Under the pieces are notes generated by a model. That model searched no databases and was not told the DNA's origin. It saw only the letters and a list, made by a program, of their open reading frames with translations. A stretch of 48,438 bases of DNA from positions 1-48,438 of the forward strand of contig NZ_JACDNT010000014.1 in the NCBI RefSeq assembly GCF_017656475.1, given 5' to 3'. Positions 15,254-24,955 of this stretch are shown here, in pieces. Source of the stretch: Archaeoglobus sp. (GTDB lineage Archaea > Halobacteriota > Archaeoglobi > Archaeoglobales > Archaeoglobaceae). A program made the position numbers and the translations under genes. Each line of letters starts with the position of its first letter. Position 1 is the stretch's first letter.

Positions 15254-16675
15254 TCAGGAGGCCTCCTCAGCGGCCTCCTCGGTCTTTGTTTCTCCCTTTC
15301 TATACTTGGGGTGATACTTCTCGATGAACTTCCTCTCAACCTTGGTCAGCTCTCTCTCAGGAAGCATTGAAAGCAATTCCCATCCAAGGTCGAGCGTGTA
15401 CTCGATATCTCTGTCCTCGTATCTTCCCTGCTGGACAAATCTCCTCTCAAATTCGTCTGCAAACTTCAGGAAGAGTCTATCCCTCTCAGACAATGCCTCT
15501 TCACCGACGATTGCCACAAGACCTCTGAGGTCAACACCTTCAGCGTAGGCAGCATACATCTGGTCGTTCCACTGCGGGTGGTCATCTCTGGTATAGCCCT
15601 CACCGATTCCCTCCTTCATCAGCCTGCTGAGGGATGGCAGAACGTTGATTGGCGGATAGATACCTTTGGCATGCAGCTCTCTGCTGAGAACTATCTGTCC
15701 CTCTGTGATGTAGCCTGTGAGGTCGGGAATTGGATGAGTGATATCGTCACCGGGCATTGTAAGGATTGGCATCTGAGTAATCGTTCCCTTCCTTCCCCTA
15801 ATTCTCCCGGCTCTCTCATATATTGTGGCGAGGTCAGTGTACATGTAACCCGGATAACCTCTTCTTCCCGGAACCTCTTCTCTTGCCGCAGAGATTTCTC
15901 TTAAAGCCTCACAGTAGTTTGTCATGTCTGTCAGGATGACCAAGATGTGCAGGTCGTATTCGTAGGCAAGGAACTCTGCCGCTGTCAACGCCATTCTGGG
16001 TGTCAGCAATCTCTCGATAGCCGGGTCGTTGGCAAGGTTGAGGAACACAACTGCTCTTTCCAGTGCACCGGTCCTCTCGAACTCCTTCATGAACTGGTAG
16101 GCCTCTTCGTATGTGATACCCATAGCTGCGAATATAACCGCGAACTCCTCTCCCTCACCCCTGACCTTTGCCTGTCTTGCAATCTGCAGGGCGATGTCGT
16201 TGTGTGGTAAACCTGAACCGCTGAAGATGGGTAGCTTCTGTCCTCTGACGAGTGTGTTCATTCCATCTATGGCTGAGATGCCGGTCTGGATGAACTCTCT
16301 CGGATACTGTCTTGCATAGGGGTTGATAGCTGCACCAACAATTGGCCTTCTTTCTTCAGGTACTATCTTCGGCCCACCATCAATTGGCTCACCCGAACCG
16401 CTTAGAATCCTACCGAGCATGTCTTGTGCGCAGTTCAGCTTGACGATGTCTCCCGTGAATCTAACGGTGCTTGAAGTGTCAACTCCTCTGGTACCTTCGA
16501 AAACCTGAACGATGACAACATCCTTGGATGTATCCAGAACCTGCCCTCTCCTCGTTGACCCATCGGGAAGCGTTATGGTGACAAGCTCTCCGTACGCTAC
16601 CGGCTCAGTCTTCTCAACAAAAACAAGCGGACCTGCAACCTGAGTTATGGTCTTATACTCCTTCATTTTCATCAC
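15254..16675 (-). CDS. atpB: A-type ATP synthase subunit B (regulatory nucleotide-binding)
   Basis: The 473-residue non-catalytic subunit alternates with subunit A in the hexameric head. The P-loop is replaced, as in the family, by [17 protein letters not shown]. Other conserved stretches are [34 protein letters not shown] and the acidic C-terminus. The start overlaps the subunit A stop (ATGA at 16672-16675); in-frame ATGs at 16672 and 16666 are possible alternatives. Confidence 0.97.
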   Translation of the reverse strand: MMKMKEYKTITQVAGPLVFVEKTEPVAYGELVTITLPDGSTRRGQVLDTSKDVVIVQVFEGTRGVDTSSTVRFTGDIVKLNCAQDMLGRILSGSGEPIDGGPKIVPEERRPIVGAAINPYARQYPREFIQTGISAIDGMNTLVRGQKLPIFSGSGLPHNDIALQIARQAKVRGEGEEFAVIFAAMGITYEEAYQFMKEFERTGALERAVVFLNLANDPAIERLLTPRMALTAAEFLAYEYDLHILVILTDMTNYCEALREISAAREEVPGRRGYPGYMYTDLATIYERAGRIRGRKGTITQMPILTMPGDDITHPIPDLTGYITEGQIVLSRELHAKGIYPPINVLPSLSRLMKEGIGEGYTRDDHPQWNDQMYAAYAEGVDLRGLVAIVGEEALSERDRLFLKFADEFERRFVQQGRYEDRDIEYTLDLGWELLSMLPERELTKVERKFIEKYHPKYRKGETKTEEAAEEAS

Positions 16676-18417
16676 TCTCCGAGCAGATTCTTTCTAATCT
16701 TCTCCAGCGCAGCCTCCAAAGCTGGCTTGTAGTTCTCCTCGAACTTTGCTCTGGCAAACTCTTCCATTCCCTCGACTCCTGCAATCTCATCAATCGTCTT
16801 TCCTGCTTCAAGTGCCTGGTAGAACCAGTCGTTGATCTGCTTTATGGCCTTCAGCATGTCATACTGCTTTTCAACACTGCAGTATGTATCGACTGGGTGG
16901 TAAGCGTACTGGATGAGGTAAACCTCTCTGATAATTCTGGCAACCTCAAGCAGGACTCTCTGAGATTCGGGCAATGCATCACTACCGACGAGCTGCACGA
17001 TTTCCTGCAGGCTTGCTTCTTCCTGCAGCACCTCCATTGCCCATCTCCTGAGCTCATTCCACTCCTCGTTGACGTTCTCGGCAAACCAGTCTTTCAAAGT
17101 GTCAACATAGAGGCTGTAGCTCTGCAGCCAGTTTATAGCCGGGAAGTGTCTCCTTGCAGCAAGCTTGGCATCCAGAGCCCAGAACACCTTCACAATTCTG
17201 AGGGTGTTCTGCGTTACTGGCTCACTGAAGTCACCACCCGGCGGTGAAACTGCACCGACGACTGTAACACTCCCAACATTTCCGGCCAGCGTCTTCACCC
17301 TGCCAGCTCTCTCGTAGAACTCTGCAAGTCTCGATGCCAGATAAGCGGGATATCCCTCTTCACCGGGCATCTCCTCAAGTCTTCCGGATATCTCTCTCAT
17401 TGCCTCTGCCCATCTGCTTGTCGAGTCTGCCTGAATTGCCACATCATAACCCATGTCTCTGAAGTACTCTGCGATTGTGATTCCGGTATAAACCGAAGCC
17501 TCTCTCGCAGCAACAGGCATGTTGGACGTGTTGGCAACAAGGACGGTTCTCTCCATCAATGGCTTCCCGGTTCTCGGATCCTCAAGCTCCGGGAACTCCT
17601 CAAGGACCTCTGTCATCTCGTTGCCACGCTCACCGCAACCGATGTAAACCACAATCTGCGCATCACTCCACTTCGCCAGCTGATGCTGAGTCACAGTCTT
17701 TCCACTTCCGAAGGGGCCGGGAATTGCAGCAGTACCTCCTTTCGCAACCGGGAAGAACGTGTCAAGAATTCTCTGACCGGTTATGAGCGGCACAACTGGT
17801 GGAAGCTTCTCAACGTATGGTCTCGGAATTCTCACAGGCCACTTGTGGTAGAGTTTCAGTTCGGTGCCATCATCGAGCACTGCAATGGTGTCCTCCACAG
17901 TAAAGCTGCCCTCGTAAATCTCGGTAATCACACCCTCCTTCACGTTTGGTGGAATGAGGATTTTCTGCTCCACAACCTCGGTTTCCTGAACTGTTCCGAT
18001 GATTTCACCAGGTTTCACCTTCTCTCCCTTCTTCACCAGGGGCTTGAACTCCCACTTTGCCTTTCTGTCCAAGCCCGGAGCCTCAATACCTCTGCCGATG
18101 AAGTCACCACTAACCTCCTTGAGCACGGGCAGAGGCCTCTGCACACCGTCGTAGATGTTTCTAATCAGGCCCGGTCCAAGTTCAACGCTGAGCGGCATTC
18201 CGGTGTTCTCTACTTTGTCACCCGGCTTTACGCCCTCTGTATCCTCGTAAACCTGAATGAGAACCTTCTGTCCTACTAAACCTACGACCTCTCCCATCAG
18301 CCCCTCTTCACCGACCTTACAGAGGTCGTACATTCTGGCCTTAAGGCCCTCTGCAACGACGAGGGGTCCGGAAATTCTATAAATTTCTCCTACATATCCA
18401 GCTTCTTTCACTTCCAT
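16672..18417 (-). CDS. atpA: A-type ATP synthase subunit A (catalytic)
   Basis: The 581-residue catalytic subunit synthesises or hydrolyses ATP at the A/B interfaces. The Walker A motif GPFGSGKT is at 234-241, followed by [12 protein letters not shown] with the catalytic glutamate, SNMPVAARE and the Walker B region. The extended non-homologous loop typical of A/V-type A subunits is present between about 110 and 200. No intein is present. The start overlaps subunit F by ten bases. Confidence 0.98.
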   Translation of the reverse strand: MEVKEAGYVGEIYRISGPLVVAEGLKARMYDLCKVGEEGLMGEVVGLVGQKVLIQVYEDTEGVKPGDKVENTGMPLSVELGPGLIRNIYDGVQRPLPVLKEVSGDFIGRGIEAPGLDRKAKWEFKPLVKKGEKVKPGEIIGTVQETEVVEQKILIPPNVKEGVITEIYEGSFTVEDTIAVLDDGTELKLYHKWPVRIPRPYVEKLPPVVPLITGQRILDTFFPVAKGGTAAIPGPFGSGKTVTQHQLAKWSDAQIVVYIGCGERGNEMTEVLEEFPELEDPRTGKPLMERTVLVANTSNMPVAAREASVYTGITIAEYFRDMGYDVAIQADSTSRWAEAMREISGRLEEMPGEEGYPAYLASRLAEFYERAGRVKTLAGNVGSVTVVGAVSPPGGDFSEPVTQNTLRIVKVFWALDAKLAARRHFPAINWLQSYSLYVDTLKDWFAENVNEEWNELRRWAMEVLQEEASLQEIVQLVGSDALPESQRVLLEVARIIREVYLIQYAYHPVDTYCSVEKQYDMLKAIKQINDWFYQALEAGKTIDEIAGVEGMEEFARAKFEENYKPALEAALEKIRKNLLGE

Positions 18418-18713
18418 AGGTCAACACCTATCGCCTTTCTTATTTTCTCCCTAAGCTCCTCCACACCTCCGGTTCCTCCTACCGAAACAAAGGTGGGTTC
18501 AACTTTCTCATCAATCTCCCTCCTCAAAACCGGAGGGAGCTTTTTCAGATACTCCTGCCTAATAATCACGACACCAACATCATCTCTTCTTAAAACATCC
18601 TCAACAGCCTTAACGATTTCGTCATCACTTGTTACTTCGTATATGTCTGAGATTCCTGCAAGCATGAAACCGATTGTGAAATCCGGGTCTCCCACTACCG
18701 CCAACTTCTTCAT
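18408..18713 (-). CDS. atpF: A-type ATP synthase subunit F (central stalk)
   Basis: The 101-residue Rossmann-like protein binds subunit D in the rotor. It shows [19 protein letters not shown] at the N-terminus and [13 protein letters not shown] in the middle, standard family features. It overlaps subunit C by four bases (ATGA at 18710-18713) and subunit A by ten bases. Confidence 0.95.
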   Translation of the reverse strand: MKKLAVVGDPDFTIGFMLAGISDIYEVTSDDEIVKAVEDVLRRDDVGVVIIRQEYLKKLPPVLRREIDEKVEPTFVSVGGTGGVEELREKIRKAIGVDLWK

Positions 18714-19729
18714 AATATCACCATTTGCCTCTCAATCTCCTCATTCGGCAAGCCGTAGTATTTACCCCAGCCAAGGACTCTCAGGTTGTCCACCTCGACC
18801 TTCTTCAGCACCGCATACTGCAGCACTGGCAGGATGCTGAGCGGGTAGTTGCTTGCTCTCTTTGAAATTGTGTTTATCCAAACCTTGTCGAACTCTATCT
18901 CTGCAGTAGCAACGCTCTTTCCTTTAATCTGTACATCATCCCAGAACCAGTAGCCTTCAAGAGACTTAATCATTTCATCTATCGGCATCGCTGCAAGTTT
19001 CCTGATTTCCTCCTCGGTAAGCTCGTAACCGCCAGGAATCGTGCAGCTTATTATTTCCTCAACAGTCGCATCTTCTGCCTTCAGTCTCAGCAACGTCTTG
19101 ACGTTTCTTATGTCAATCTCCATTTTTATGAAGTCGAGGAAAAGCTTCATTGCAAAATCGGTTGGATTAAGTTTGAGCAATTCTCTGTAATACACCTTGT
19201 AAAGTTCGTCTTCGATTTTGCTTATGTCCTCACTGCCCACCTTTGAAAGGGGCTCATAATATGGAGTCCCCTCGAAGGACTTGACAATCTCCTCTATATC
19301 CCTAACGATTAGGCTCTTCCAGAATTCAAGGTCTCTTTCTCCCGCAGGAACCAGCACATCCTCTATTACTTCAGGCTGCACGTTCGCCATCTTGCCCCTG
19401 ATGATGTTTATTATGTTCCAGACATCCCACTTCTCCAAATACCTCGTTATCAAGAACTTTGACGCTCCGAATGAGACCTCAATTAGCTTTCTGTAAGTCC
19501 TTGCAAGGTTGGCATAGAGGGCATGGTCGAGTAGTCTCGGCCCTGTGAACTTGTACCCAAGCTCATCAATTTCTTTCTTATATTCTGTTTCTCCAATATA
19601 CCTCACAATCTCATCGAACTCCATGTTCAGCAGTTTTCTGAAGTCCTCTGCCTTCATTAGCCTGCTCTTCATCACCTTCGTTCTCGCAACAATGTAGGCC
19701 CAAGCCGCTCGATTTCCCCTGTATATCAT
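18710..19729 (-). CDS. atpC: A-type ATP synthase subunit C (d-type adaptor)
   Basis: The 339-residue helical funnel protein couples the central stalk to the membrane ring. The start YRGNRAAWAYIVARTKVMKS and the repeated MEIDIRNVKTLLRLKAE motif are typical of the family. A GAGGTGGTGACAA ribosome site precedes the ATG. It lies 17 bases after subunit E. Confidence 0.95.
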   Translation of the reverse strand: MIYRGNRAAWAYIVARTKVMKSRLMKAEDFRKLLNMEFDEIVRYIGETEYKKEIDELGYKFTGPRLLDHALYANLARTYRKLIEVSFGASKFLITRYLEKWDVWNIINIIRGKMANVQPEVIEDVLVPAGERDLEFWKSLIVRDIEEIVKSFEGTPYYEPLSKVGSEDISKIEDELYKVYYRELLKLNPTDFAMKLFLDFIKMEIDIRNVKTLLRLKAEDATVEEIISCTIPGGYELTEEEIRKLAAMPIDEMIKSLEGYWFWDDVQIKGKSVATAEIEFDKVWINTISKRASNYPLSILPVLQYAVLKKVEVDNLRVLGWGKYYGLPNEEIERQMVIL

Positions 19730-19746
19730 TTGTCACCACCTCTTGT

Positions 19747-20313
19747 TTACTTGAAAAGCAATTTCGAGACTTCACTCAGCTTCTGTTCATAAACCTGGTT
19801 CACAAGTTCATCGAATGTAAGATTCAGTCTGATATCTCCAGCAGGGTCTTCAAGAATTATTCCGCCTATGCACTCTATGTTACCGCCGTAGGTAACCTCA
19901 AGATTGAGCTCCTTTATCAGATCCTTCACGATTTCTTCGTCCTCCTTTCTTGAGTAAACGACCATGCCAGGTGAAGCGTTCTTTTCCAGAAGCGTTTTGA
20001 GAATCTTCTTCCTCGTTTCCTCATCCATGTCTCTTATCTTCTGTTTCAGGAGATTGGAAACCTCTTCAAGGATTTCTTTCTGCACGTTCAACAGTTCTCT
20101 TTTCATTTCAAGTTTAACGCTTGAAAGTTCCTGTCTTCTGATTGCTTCTGCCTCCTTTTCTGCTTCCTCCCTTGCCTTCTTGAGAATCTCTTCTGCCTGA
20201 GCTTTCGCCTCAGCAATGATTTTCTCCACTTCCTTCTCGGTCCCCTCCCTGATTCTCTTGACCTCCTCTTCACCCTTCTGCTGAATCTCCTGCAATACTT
20301 TATCCAGTGGCAT
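19747..20313 (-). CDS. atpE: A-type ATP synthase subunit E (peripheral stalk)
   Basis: The 188-residue protein has a long charged N-terminal coiled coil (about 1-95, rich in Glu and Lys) and a globular C-terminal domain ending in LNLTFDELVNQVYEQKLSEV. It pairs with subunit H to form the peripheral stator stalks. It starts ten bases after the second K gene, with an AGGTGAAG ribosome site. Confidence 0.95.
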   Translation of the reverse strand: MPLDKVLQEIQQKGEEEVKRIREGTEKEVEKIIAEAKAQAEEILKKAREEAEKEAEAIRRQELSSVKLEMKRELLNVQKEILEEVSNLLKQKIRDMDEETRKKILKTLLEKNASPGMVVYSRKEDEEIVKDLIKELNLEVTYGGNIECIGGIILEDPAGDIRLNLTFDELVNQVYEQKLSEVSKLLFK

Positions 20314-20323
20314 TTACTTCACC

Positions 20324-20554
20324 TTAGAACGCGAACATCAGTATGAACGCTATGACCAGTCCGAAGATGACTATGGTCTCCGGTATAACTGTGAACAGAA
20401 TACCGAGACCAAAGAAGCCTCTGTCTTCAGCTGTAGCTCCTACGGCAGCTGCACCGATACCGCTTTCACCAAGTCCAGCACCAATACCTGCCAGTCCAAC
20501 TGCCAGTCCAGCACCAACTGCAATCAAACCCTTAGCCAACGCATCTTCCACCAT
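20324..20554 (-). CDS. atpK: A-type ATP synthase proteolipid subunit K, second (downstream) copy
   Basis: The 76-residue membrane-ring subunit has two transmembrane helices (about 9-40 and 46-76). E59 in the VIPETIVIFG segment of helix 2 is the ion-binding carboxylate, and an additional E30 sits in helix 1. The protein is identical to the copy at 20745-20975, and the DNA is also identical through the ribosome site. This copy has GGAGGTGA at 20561-20568, which contains the stop codon of the small membrane ORF upstream. Two copies may increase the supply of this high-number ring subunit. Confidence 0.96.
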   Translation of the reverse strand: MVEDALAKGLIAVGAGLAVGLAGIGAGLGESGIGAAAVGATAEDRGFFGLGILFTVIPETIVIFGLVIAFILMFAF

Positions 20555-20568
20555 TTATTCTCACCTCC
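20324..20568. repeat. Direct repeat containing atpK, copy A (245 bp)
   Basis: I read every base of 20324-20568 as identical to 20745-20989, offset 421. The repeat begins exactly at the K stop codon and ends exactly after the GGAGG core of the ribosome site. Bases outside differ at once on both sides, so the repeat unit is precisely one translation unit. Confidence 0.95.
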
Positions 20569-20743
20569 AAGGTATAAGCTGGCCAAACTTAAGCCCGCCT
20601 ATTAATATTAAAATGAGGATGGTCACTCCAAGAACCATCCTCGCGGTTGACACCAACCAGTAATACTTCACGAACCTCTCTATGTTTTTCTCTGTCAGCA
20701 CCCTCCTTTCCAGGAACCTTCTGACCAGCTCCTCGCCCGGCAT
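20561..20743 (-). CDS. Small single-span membrane protein between the two K genes
   Basis: The 60-residue protein has a charged amphipathic N-terminal half (about 1-30, with ERRVLTEKNIERFVKYYW) and one membrane helix at about 33-52 (MVLGVTILILILIGGLKFG). It starts one base after the first K stop, and its TGA lies inside the ribosome site of the second K gene, so it is clearly expressed with the ATP synthase. It matches no standard A-type subunit I know. It could be an assembly factor, a ring-lumen plug or an accessory subunit similar in idea to AtpI/Z, but this is inference. Confidence 0.8.
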   Translation of the reverse strand: MPGEELVRRFLERRVLTEKNIERFVKYYWLVSTARMVLGVTILILILIGGLKFGQLIPWR

Positions 20744-20744
20744 G

Positions 20745-20975
20745 TTAGAACGCGAACATCAGTATGAACGCTATGACCAGTCCGAAGATGACTATGGTCT
20801 CCGGTATAACTGTGAACAGAATACCGAGACCAAAGAAGCCTCTGTCTTCAGCTGTAGCTCCTACGGCAGCTGCACCGATACCGCTTTCACCAAGTCCAGC
20901 ACCAATACCTGCCAGTCCAACTGCCAGTCCAGCACCAACTGCAATCAAACCCTTAGCCAACGCATCTTCCACCAT
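20745..20975 (-). CDS. atpK: A-type ATP synthase proteolipid subunit K, first (upstream) copy
   Basis: The protein is identical in all 76 residues to the copy at 20324-20554 and carries the same E59 ion site. It follows subunit I by 25 bases and is preceded by GGAGGTGA at 20982-20989. Since even synonymous positions match, the two copies either duplicated recently or are kept identical by gene conversion. Confidence 0.96.
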   Translation of the reverse strand: MVEDALAKGLIAVGAGLAVGLAGIGAGLGESGIGAAAVGATAEDRGFFGLGILFTVIPETIVIFGLVIAFILMFAF

Positions 20976-20989
20976 TTATTCTCACCTCC
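20745..20989. repeat. Direct repeat containing atpK, copy B (245 bp)
   Basis: This is the partner of the repeat at 20324-20568, in the same orientation. The 176 bases between the repeats hold only the 60-residue membrane ORF. Recombination between the copies would delete that ORF and one K gene. Confidence 0.95.
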
Positions 20990-21000
20990 TCAAACACACC

Positions 21001-23031
21001 TCACTCCTCAATAAACCTCTTTATCCTGCCGAAAGGCTCGTAGAGCCTTCCACCACCCTCAAAGAACTTCGTGAAGAACTCTACGTAGTGCAAACGTAAT
21101 GACTGTAAACCTGGATCGAGAATGCCGAGGATCAGATTGCCCACATGTCCTATGATAAGGATTATTGCTCCCAGTATAGGTATGCTGATTCCGACTGGGT
21201 CGATTATTTTCATTCCTATGAAGTTGATGACGAAGGCGATGTAGACTGATGACAGACCAATGGCCAGAAGTCTTGCGTAGCTCATGATCTGGCCAAACCA
21301 TGTGAGAAGCTCTACTGCAAGTATGACACCCATAGCACCCATCTTCGGAACTTCGCCCATTACGAACAGTATGAACCAGATGACCAGCAATGGAAGAGCA
21401 GCGATGTAGTACATGTTAAGTCCTGCCTGCCATCCTTCCATCAGACCTGGCAACGGAAGTGGAGGCACGTTGCCTGGGTCAGGCCCTACTCCGAGTTGGT
21501 AGAACACACCCACGTTGTAAGCGAATCCGAAGATGATCATGGCGAGGCCGAGAACACCTAGGATCCAAGACAGCTTCTCAAGAACAGCCTCCTTGAAACC
21601 GTGTTCGACATAGACGTTGTAGAAGCCGAGAGCAAACCCGAACAGGATTTTCGCAATACCGATGAGAATCGTAGCGAACAGAAGAATCTTGACGCCCATC
21701 TCCTCAACTCTGTCAAATATCGGGTGGCCGTGGTGGAACTCGTAGAGGTGCTCAAGCTGTGAACCTATGAAGTGGATCTGATACGGTTCATACTCACCAG
21801 GAACGATGAATGGACCAAAGCACTCTCCGTAGATGAAGCCAAAGACTATCGACATTACTCCTGCATAGACACCGATGTTAAGCATCCTCTGCCAGCCTTC
21901 GGTCTTAAACACCCTCTTGAGGTATAAAGATAAGACTGTGACGAGCAAACCGTAGCCGATGTCTCCAAGCATCATACCGAAGAAGATCGGGAAGAAGATT
22001 GCTATGAAAACAGTTGGGTCGATTTCCTTGTACCTTGGAATTCCGAAGGTCGTGGTGAGCAGTTCGAAGTTTCTCACACCAACAGGGTTGCTTAGCTTCG
22101 TTGGTGGCTCGCCCTCCTCATCGAGAACCTCAACGGCAACACCATTGGAATCCATCTTCGCCTTGAACTCGTTAAATGACTTTGCAGGAATGTACCCAAC
22201 GAGAACGAAGGAATACTTCGAAACGAGAGTTCTCAAAGGCAGTTCGTACTTGTCCATCTGGGAGCTGAGGTACTCCTCAATAGCAAGCAGAGTTTCGGCT
22301 TCTTTTACCTTGACTTCCTCTATCTCCTTCTCAACCTGCTCCTTTCTTGCCTTCAGCGACTCAATTTCCTTCTGTATCTCCGAAATTTTCGCTTCGAAGT
22401 CCTCAACGTCGGGAACCTGTATCTCTCTGTAACCGCATTCCTGCAAAATTCTCAGGAATTCGTCCCCATACTCAGCTTTAACGAAAACTGCCACAACAAG
22501 CTCTTTCTCGTATTCGGTGGAGAAAACCTCAAAATCGCTGGTCACCTGTGCAAACTTCTCTGTCGGGTCCTCTTTAACGAACCCGACAAAAACACTAAGC
22601 GTCTTGTAACCTTTGAGAAGTTTCGCGGGTATTCCGAGCCTCTTCAGAGGCTCTATCTGGTTTAGCTGCTCCTCCAAGGATGCAATCTTCTCATCAACGC
22701 TTCGCAGATACTCAATTCTCTCCCCTATGAGCTGCTGATACTCATCCAGCTTCTCTTTAAGCTGTGCTTCTATCTCAGACTCTCTGAACTTTCTCCTCGG
22801 CACAATTTTTGTTGGGTCAAGCTTCAGATGGGAGATGAAGCTCCTCATCTGAACGAGTGCCCTTGAAACAACAGAAGCCTCCGGATGCGGCTCGCCGATT
22901 CTGAAGTATTCAGACTCTTCAGGTTCTTCGATGTGGACGAGGTTGAGTCTGTGGAGAAGGTCCGCTGTTTCCGCCAGTTTCTCCTTGGGACCTACTACAG
23001 AAATTTTAACCATTCTTTCTGGCTTAAGCAT
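21001..23031 (-). CDS. atpI: A-type ATP synthase subunit I (membrane stator, a-subunit)
   Basis: The 676-residue protein has an N-terminal cytoplasmic half (about 1-340) with coiled-coil stretches that anchor the peripheral stalks. Its C-terminal membrane half has about eight segments, starting near FIAIFFPIFFGMMLGDIGYG. The late helix SYARLLAIGLSSVYIAFVIN holds the essential arginine facing the ring, and HYVEFFTKFFEGGGRLYEPF is the conserved tail. It overlaps subunit H by eight bases. Confidence 0.96.
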   Translation of the reverse strand: MLKPERMVKISVVGPKEKLAETADLLHRLNLVHIEEPEESEYFRIGEPHPEASVVSRALVQMRSFISHLKLDPTKIVPRRKFRESEIEAQLKEKLDEYQQLIGERIEYLRSVDEKIASLEEQLNQIEPLKRLGIPAKLLKGYKTLSVFVGFVKEDPTEKFAQVTSDFEVFSTEYEKELVVAVFVKAEYGDEFLRILQECGYREIQVPDVEDFEAKISEIQKEIESLKARKEQVEKEIEEVKVKEAETLLAIEEYLSSQMDKYELPLRTLVSKYSFVLVGYIPAKSFNEFKAKMDSNGVAVEVLDEEGEPPTKLSNPVGVRNFELLTTTFGIPRYKEIDPTVFIAIFFPIFFGMMLGDIGYGLLVTVLSLYLKRVFKTEGWQRMLNIGVYAGVMSIVFGFIYGECFGPFIVPGEYEPYQIHFIGSQLEHLYEFHHGHPIFDRVEEMGVKILLFATILIGIAKILFGFALGFYNVYVEHGFKEAVLEKLSWILGVLGLAMIIFGFAYNVGVFYQLGVGPDPGNVPPLPLPGLMEGWQAGLNMYYIAALPLLVIWFILFVMGEVPKMGAMGVILAVELLTWFGQIMSYARLLAIGLSSVYIAFVINFIGMKIIDPVGISIPILGAIILIIGHVGNLILGILDPGLQSLRLHYVEFFTKFFEGGGRLYEPFGRIKRFIEE

Positions 23032-23353
23032 GTCCCATCATCCCTACGAACTCATTATATAGCATCTCCACAGCCTTCATAATGTTATCCTTGCCCTTCT
23101 TTGCATAATCCTCGATTTTCTTGGTTTCACTTTTCCGGATTTCCTCCTTTTCAGCTTCAATCTGCTGTCTTGCAGAATTGAGGATATCCTCTTTAACTTT
23201 TGCCGCTTCGGCCTCAGCACTCTCAATAATTTCTCGCGCTTTCATCTTAGCTTCAAGAATTTTGTTCTTCCTTTCCTCCTCTGCAGCCCTGATAGCCTCT
23301 TCAACTTTAATCTCTGCCTGCTTAATTTTTTCAAGAATTTCTGTCCTATCCAT
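23024..23353 (-). CDS. atpH: A-type ATP synthase subunit H (peripheral stalk)
   Basis: The 109-residue protein is almost wholly a right-handed coiled coil (about 5-95, with repeated Ala/Glu/Lys pattern), the partner of subunit E. I chose the ATG at 23353, which has an AAGGTGGT ribosome site eight bases before it, over the longer frame from 23407 whose 18 extra residues are not coiled-coil in character. It is the first gene of the eleven-gene ATP synthase operon. Confidence 0.9.
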   Translation of the reverse strand: MDRTEILEKIKQAEIKVEEAIRAAEEERKNKILEAKMKAREIIESAEAEAAKVKEDILNSARQQIEAEKEEIRKSETKKIEDYAKKGKDNIMKAVEMLYNEFVGMMGHA

Positions 23354-23410
23354 GGTAACCACCTTGATCAAACTCTTTACTTTAAAGACATTCGAAAGCC
23401 TAAGCAAATC

Positions 23411-23420
23411 GTATTTAAGC
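23411..23420 (-). promoter_or_regulatory. Probable TATA box of the ATP synthase operon
   Basis: GCTTAAATAC on the minus strand lies about 60 bases before the subunit H start, giving a leader of about 35 bases with the ribosome site. A second A/T stretch at 23374-23386 is an alternative but would leave almost no leader. Confidence 0.45.
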
Positions 23421-23526
23421 TTTGTTATTTTTACACAGGTAGAATTTGTAATTAAAAAAGAAGACTAATTATTTGCATGCTTTTATTGACCGAAAACGGA
23501 ATATAATCGAAGAGATAAAAAACGGT

Positions 23527-24951
23527 ATGAAGGTTCTCGTGGTCGATGCAGGAGGCAGGGGAAATGCTATAGCTCACGCTTTCTCAAGAAGTGAGCAGGT
23601 TAAAGAAGTTTATGTAGCACCCGGAAACGGGGGTAGCGAATTTTTCGAAAAGTGCAAAATTGCAAAACTCAATGGTAAGAACATTCCATCAATCAGGGCG
23701 ATAGACGAAATAGTGGAGTTTGCAAAGAAATCCGAGGTCGATCTCGCCTACATAGGCCCTGAAGAGCCGCTGAGCCTCGGTTTGGCTGACAGGCTTGAAG
23801 AAGAGGGGATTCCGGCGGTTGGTCCGAAAAAGGAGGAGACGATTTTAGAGGCAAGCAAATGCTGGGCGAAAGATTTTTTGAAGAAAATTGGAGTCCCAAT
23901 TCCTGAATACGCCAACTTCGATGATCCGGAGGAGGCGAAAGAGTACATAAAAGAGAAATTTGACAACGGGATTGTCGTTAAGGCTGACGGACTTGCAGCA
24001 GGTAAGGGCGTTTACGTCTGCGATTCTGTTGATGAGGCTTTGAAGGCCGTGGACGAGATCATGATTCAGAAAAAGTTTGGAGATGCGGGGAACAGGATAG
24101 TGGTCGAGGAGAGGCTGAGGGGCATTGAGGTTGCCTTCACCGCAATAACTGATGGAAAAACCGTTAAACCATTCGGCCACGCAAAGGACTACAAGAGAGC
24201 TTTTGACAGCGACGACATAGAGGGGTTGAGGGACTTCTACATCGGCCTGACGAAGAAGTTCTACACAAAAGCTCAGATAGAGCAGCTTTTCAAGGAGGGG
24301 AAGCTTATCAACCCCAACACCGGCGGAATGGGGGCTGTGAGTCCGCATCCAGGCGTCAACGAGGAGATAGAAGAGAAAATAATGGAAATGGTTGTGGAGC
24401 CAATAATAAAGAAGTTTAAGGAGATTGAGGGGAAAGTGTTCAAGGGCGTGCTTTATCCGGTAATCATGCTCGTCGAAGAAGGTGGGGAGTTGATTCCAAA
24501 GGTTCTCGAGATAAACGTGAGGGACTGCGATCCGGGGGCTGAGGCAAAGCTTCCGAGACTGGCAAGCGACATTGCAGAGATATCGATGGCGGTTGTTGAA
24601 GGAAAACTTGATGATGTGGATGTGGAGTTCAGCAATGACTGCTGCGTTGCGGTTTGTGCTGTAAGCGGTGCTCTGAAGGGTAGAGAGGGGTTAAAACCGG
24701 GATATCCTGCCGACCACTACACAAGCCAGCCAATAAGTGGCTTGGAGGAAGCGATGAAGGAGGCAATCATATATGCCAACGGCATTGCCAAAACTAACGG
24801 ATACGTCACAACGGGCGGTAGAGTTCTGACGGTGGTCGGGAAAGGAGAAACTATTGAAGAAGCGAGAAACAAGGCTTACTCGGCCATTGAAAAAATCAGC
24901 TTTCCGGGAATGAGGTACAGAAAAACCATAGGGCTCGATGTTCCTGAGTAA
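23527..24951 (+). CDS. purD: Phosphoribosylamine-glycine ligase (GARS)
   Basis: This 474-residue ATP-grasp enzyme carries out the second step of purine biosynthesis, joining glycine to phosphoribosylamine. Motifs are KVLVVDAGGRGNAIAHAF at the start (the PurD VGxGGREHA motif is altered to DAGGRGNA), VKADGLAAGKGVYV, RLRGIEVAFTAITDGKTV, NTGGMGAVSP and EINVRDCDPGAEA. I chose the ATG at 23527, matching the family start. The longer frame from 23473 begins only about 18 bases after the A/T box at 23449-23461, so it is unlikely to be in the mRNA. Confidence 0.95.
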   Translation: MKVLVVDAGGRGNAIAHAFSRSEQVKEVYVAPGNGGSEFFEKCKIAKLNGKNIPSIRAIDEIVEFAKKSEVDLAYIGPEEPLSLGLADRLEEEGIPAVGPKKEETILEASKCWAKDFLKKIGVPIPEYANFDDPEEAKEYIKEKFDNGIVVKADGLAAGKGVYVCDSVDEALKAVDEIMIQKKFGDAGNRIVVEERLRGIEVAFTAITDGKTVKPFGHAKDYKRAFDSDDIEGLRDFYIGLTKKFYTKAQIEQLFKEGKLINPNTGGMGAVSPHPGVNEEIEEKIMEMVVEPIIKKFKEIEGKVFKGVLYPVIMLVEEGGELIPKVLEINVRDCDPGAEAKLPRLASDIAEISMAVVEGKLDDVDVEFSNDCCVAVCAVSGALKGREGLKPGYPADHYTSQPISGLEEAMKEAIIYANGIAKTNGYVTTGGRVLTVVGKGETIEEARNKAYSAIEKISFPGMRYRKTIGLDVPE

Positions 24952-24955
24952 CCAT

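Noticed and set aside
17683-18279. Plus-strand 198-codon open frame
   Set aside because: It is antisense to ATP synthase subunit A; composition is Leu/Ser/His rich with no family features.
16672-18417. Possible intein in ATP synthase subunit A
   Set aside because: Inteins occur in related subunits of some archaea and yeasts, but the length of 581 residues and uninterrupted P-loop region show none here.
20343-21099. Two repeated plus-strand open frames opposite the K genes
   Set aside because: They are identical only because they are antisense to the duplicated atpK repeats; low-complexity Ala/Pro/Ser products.
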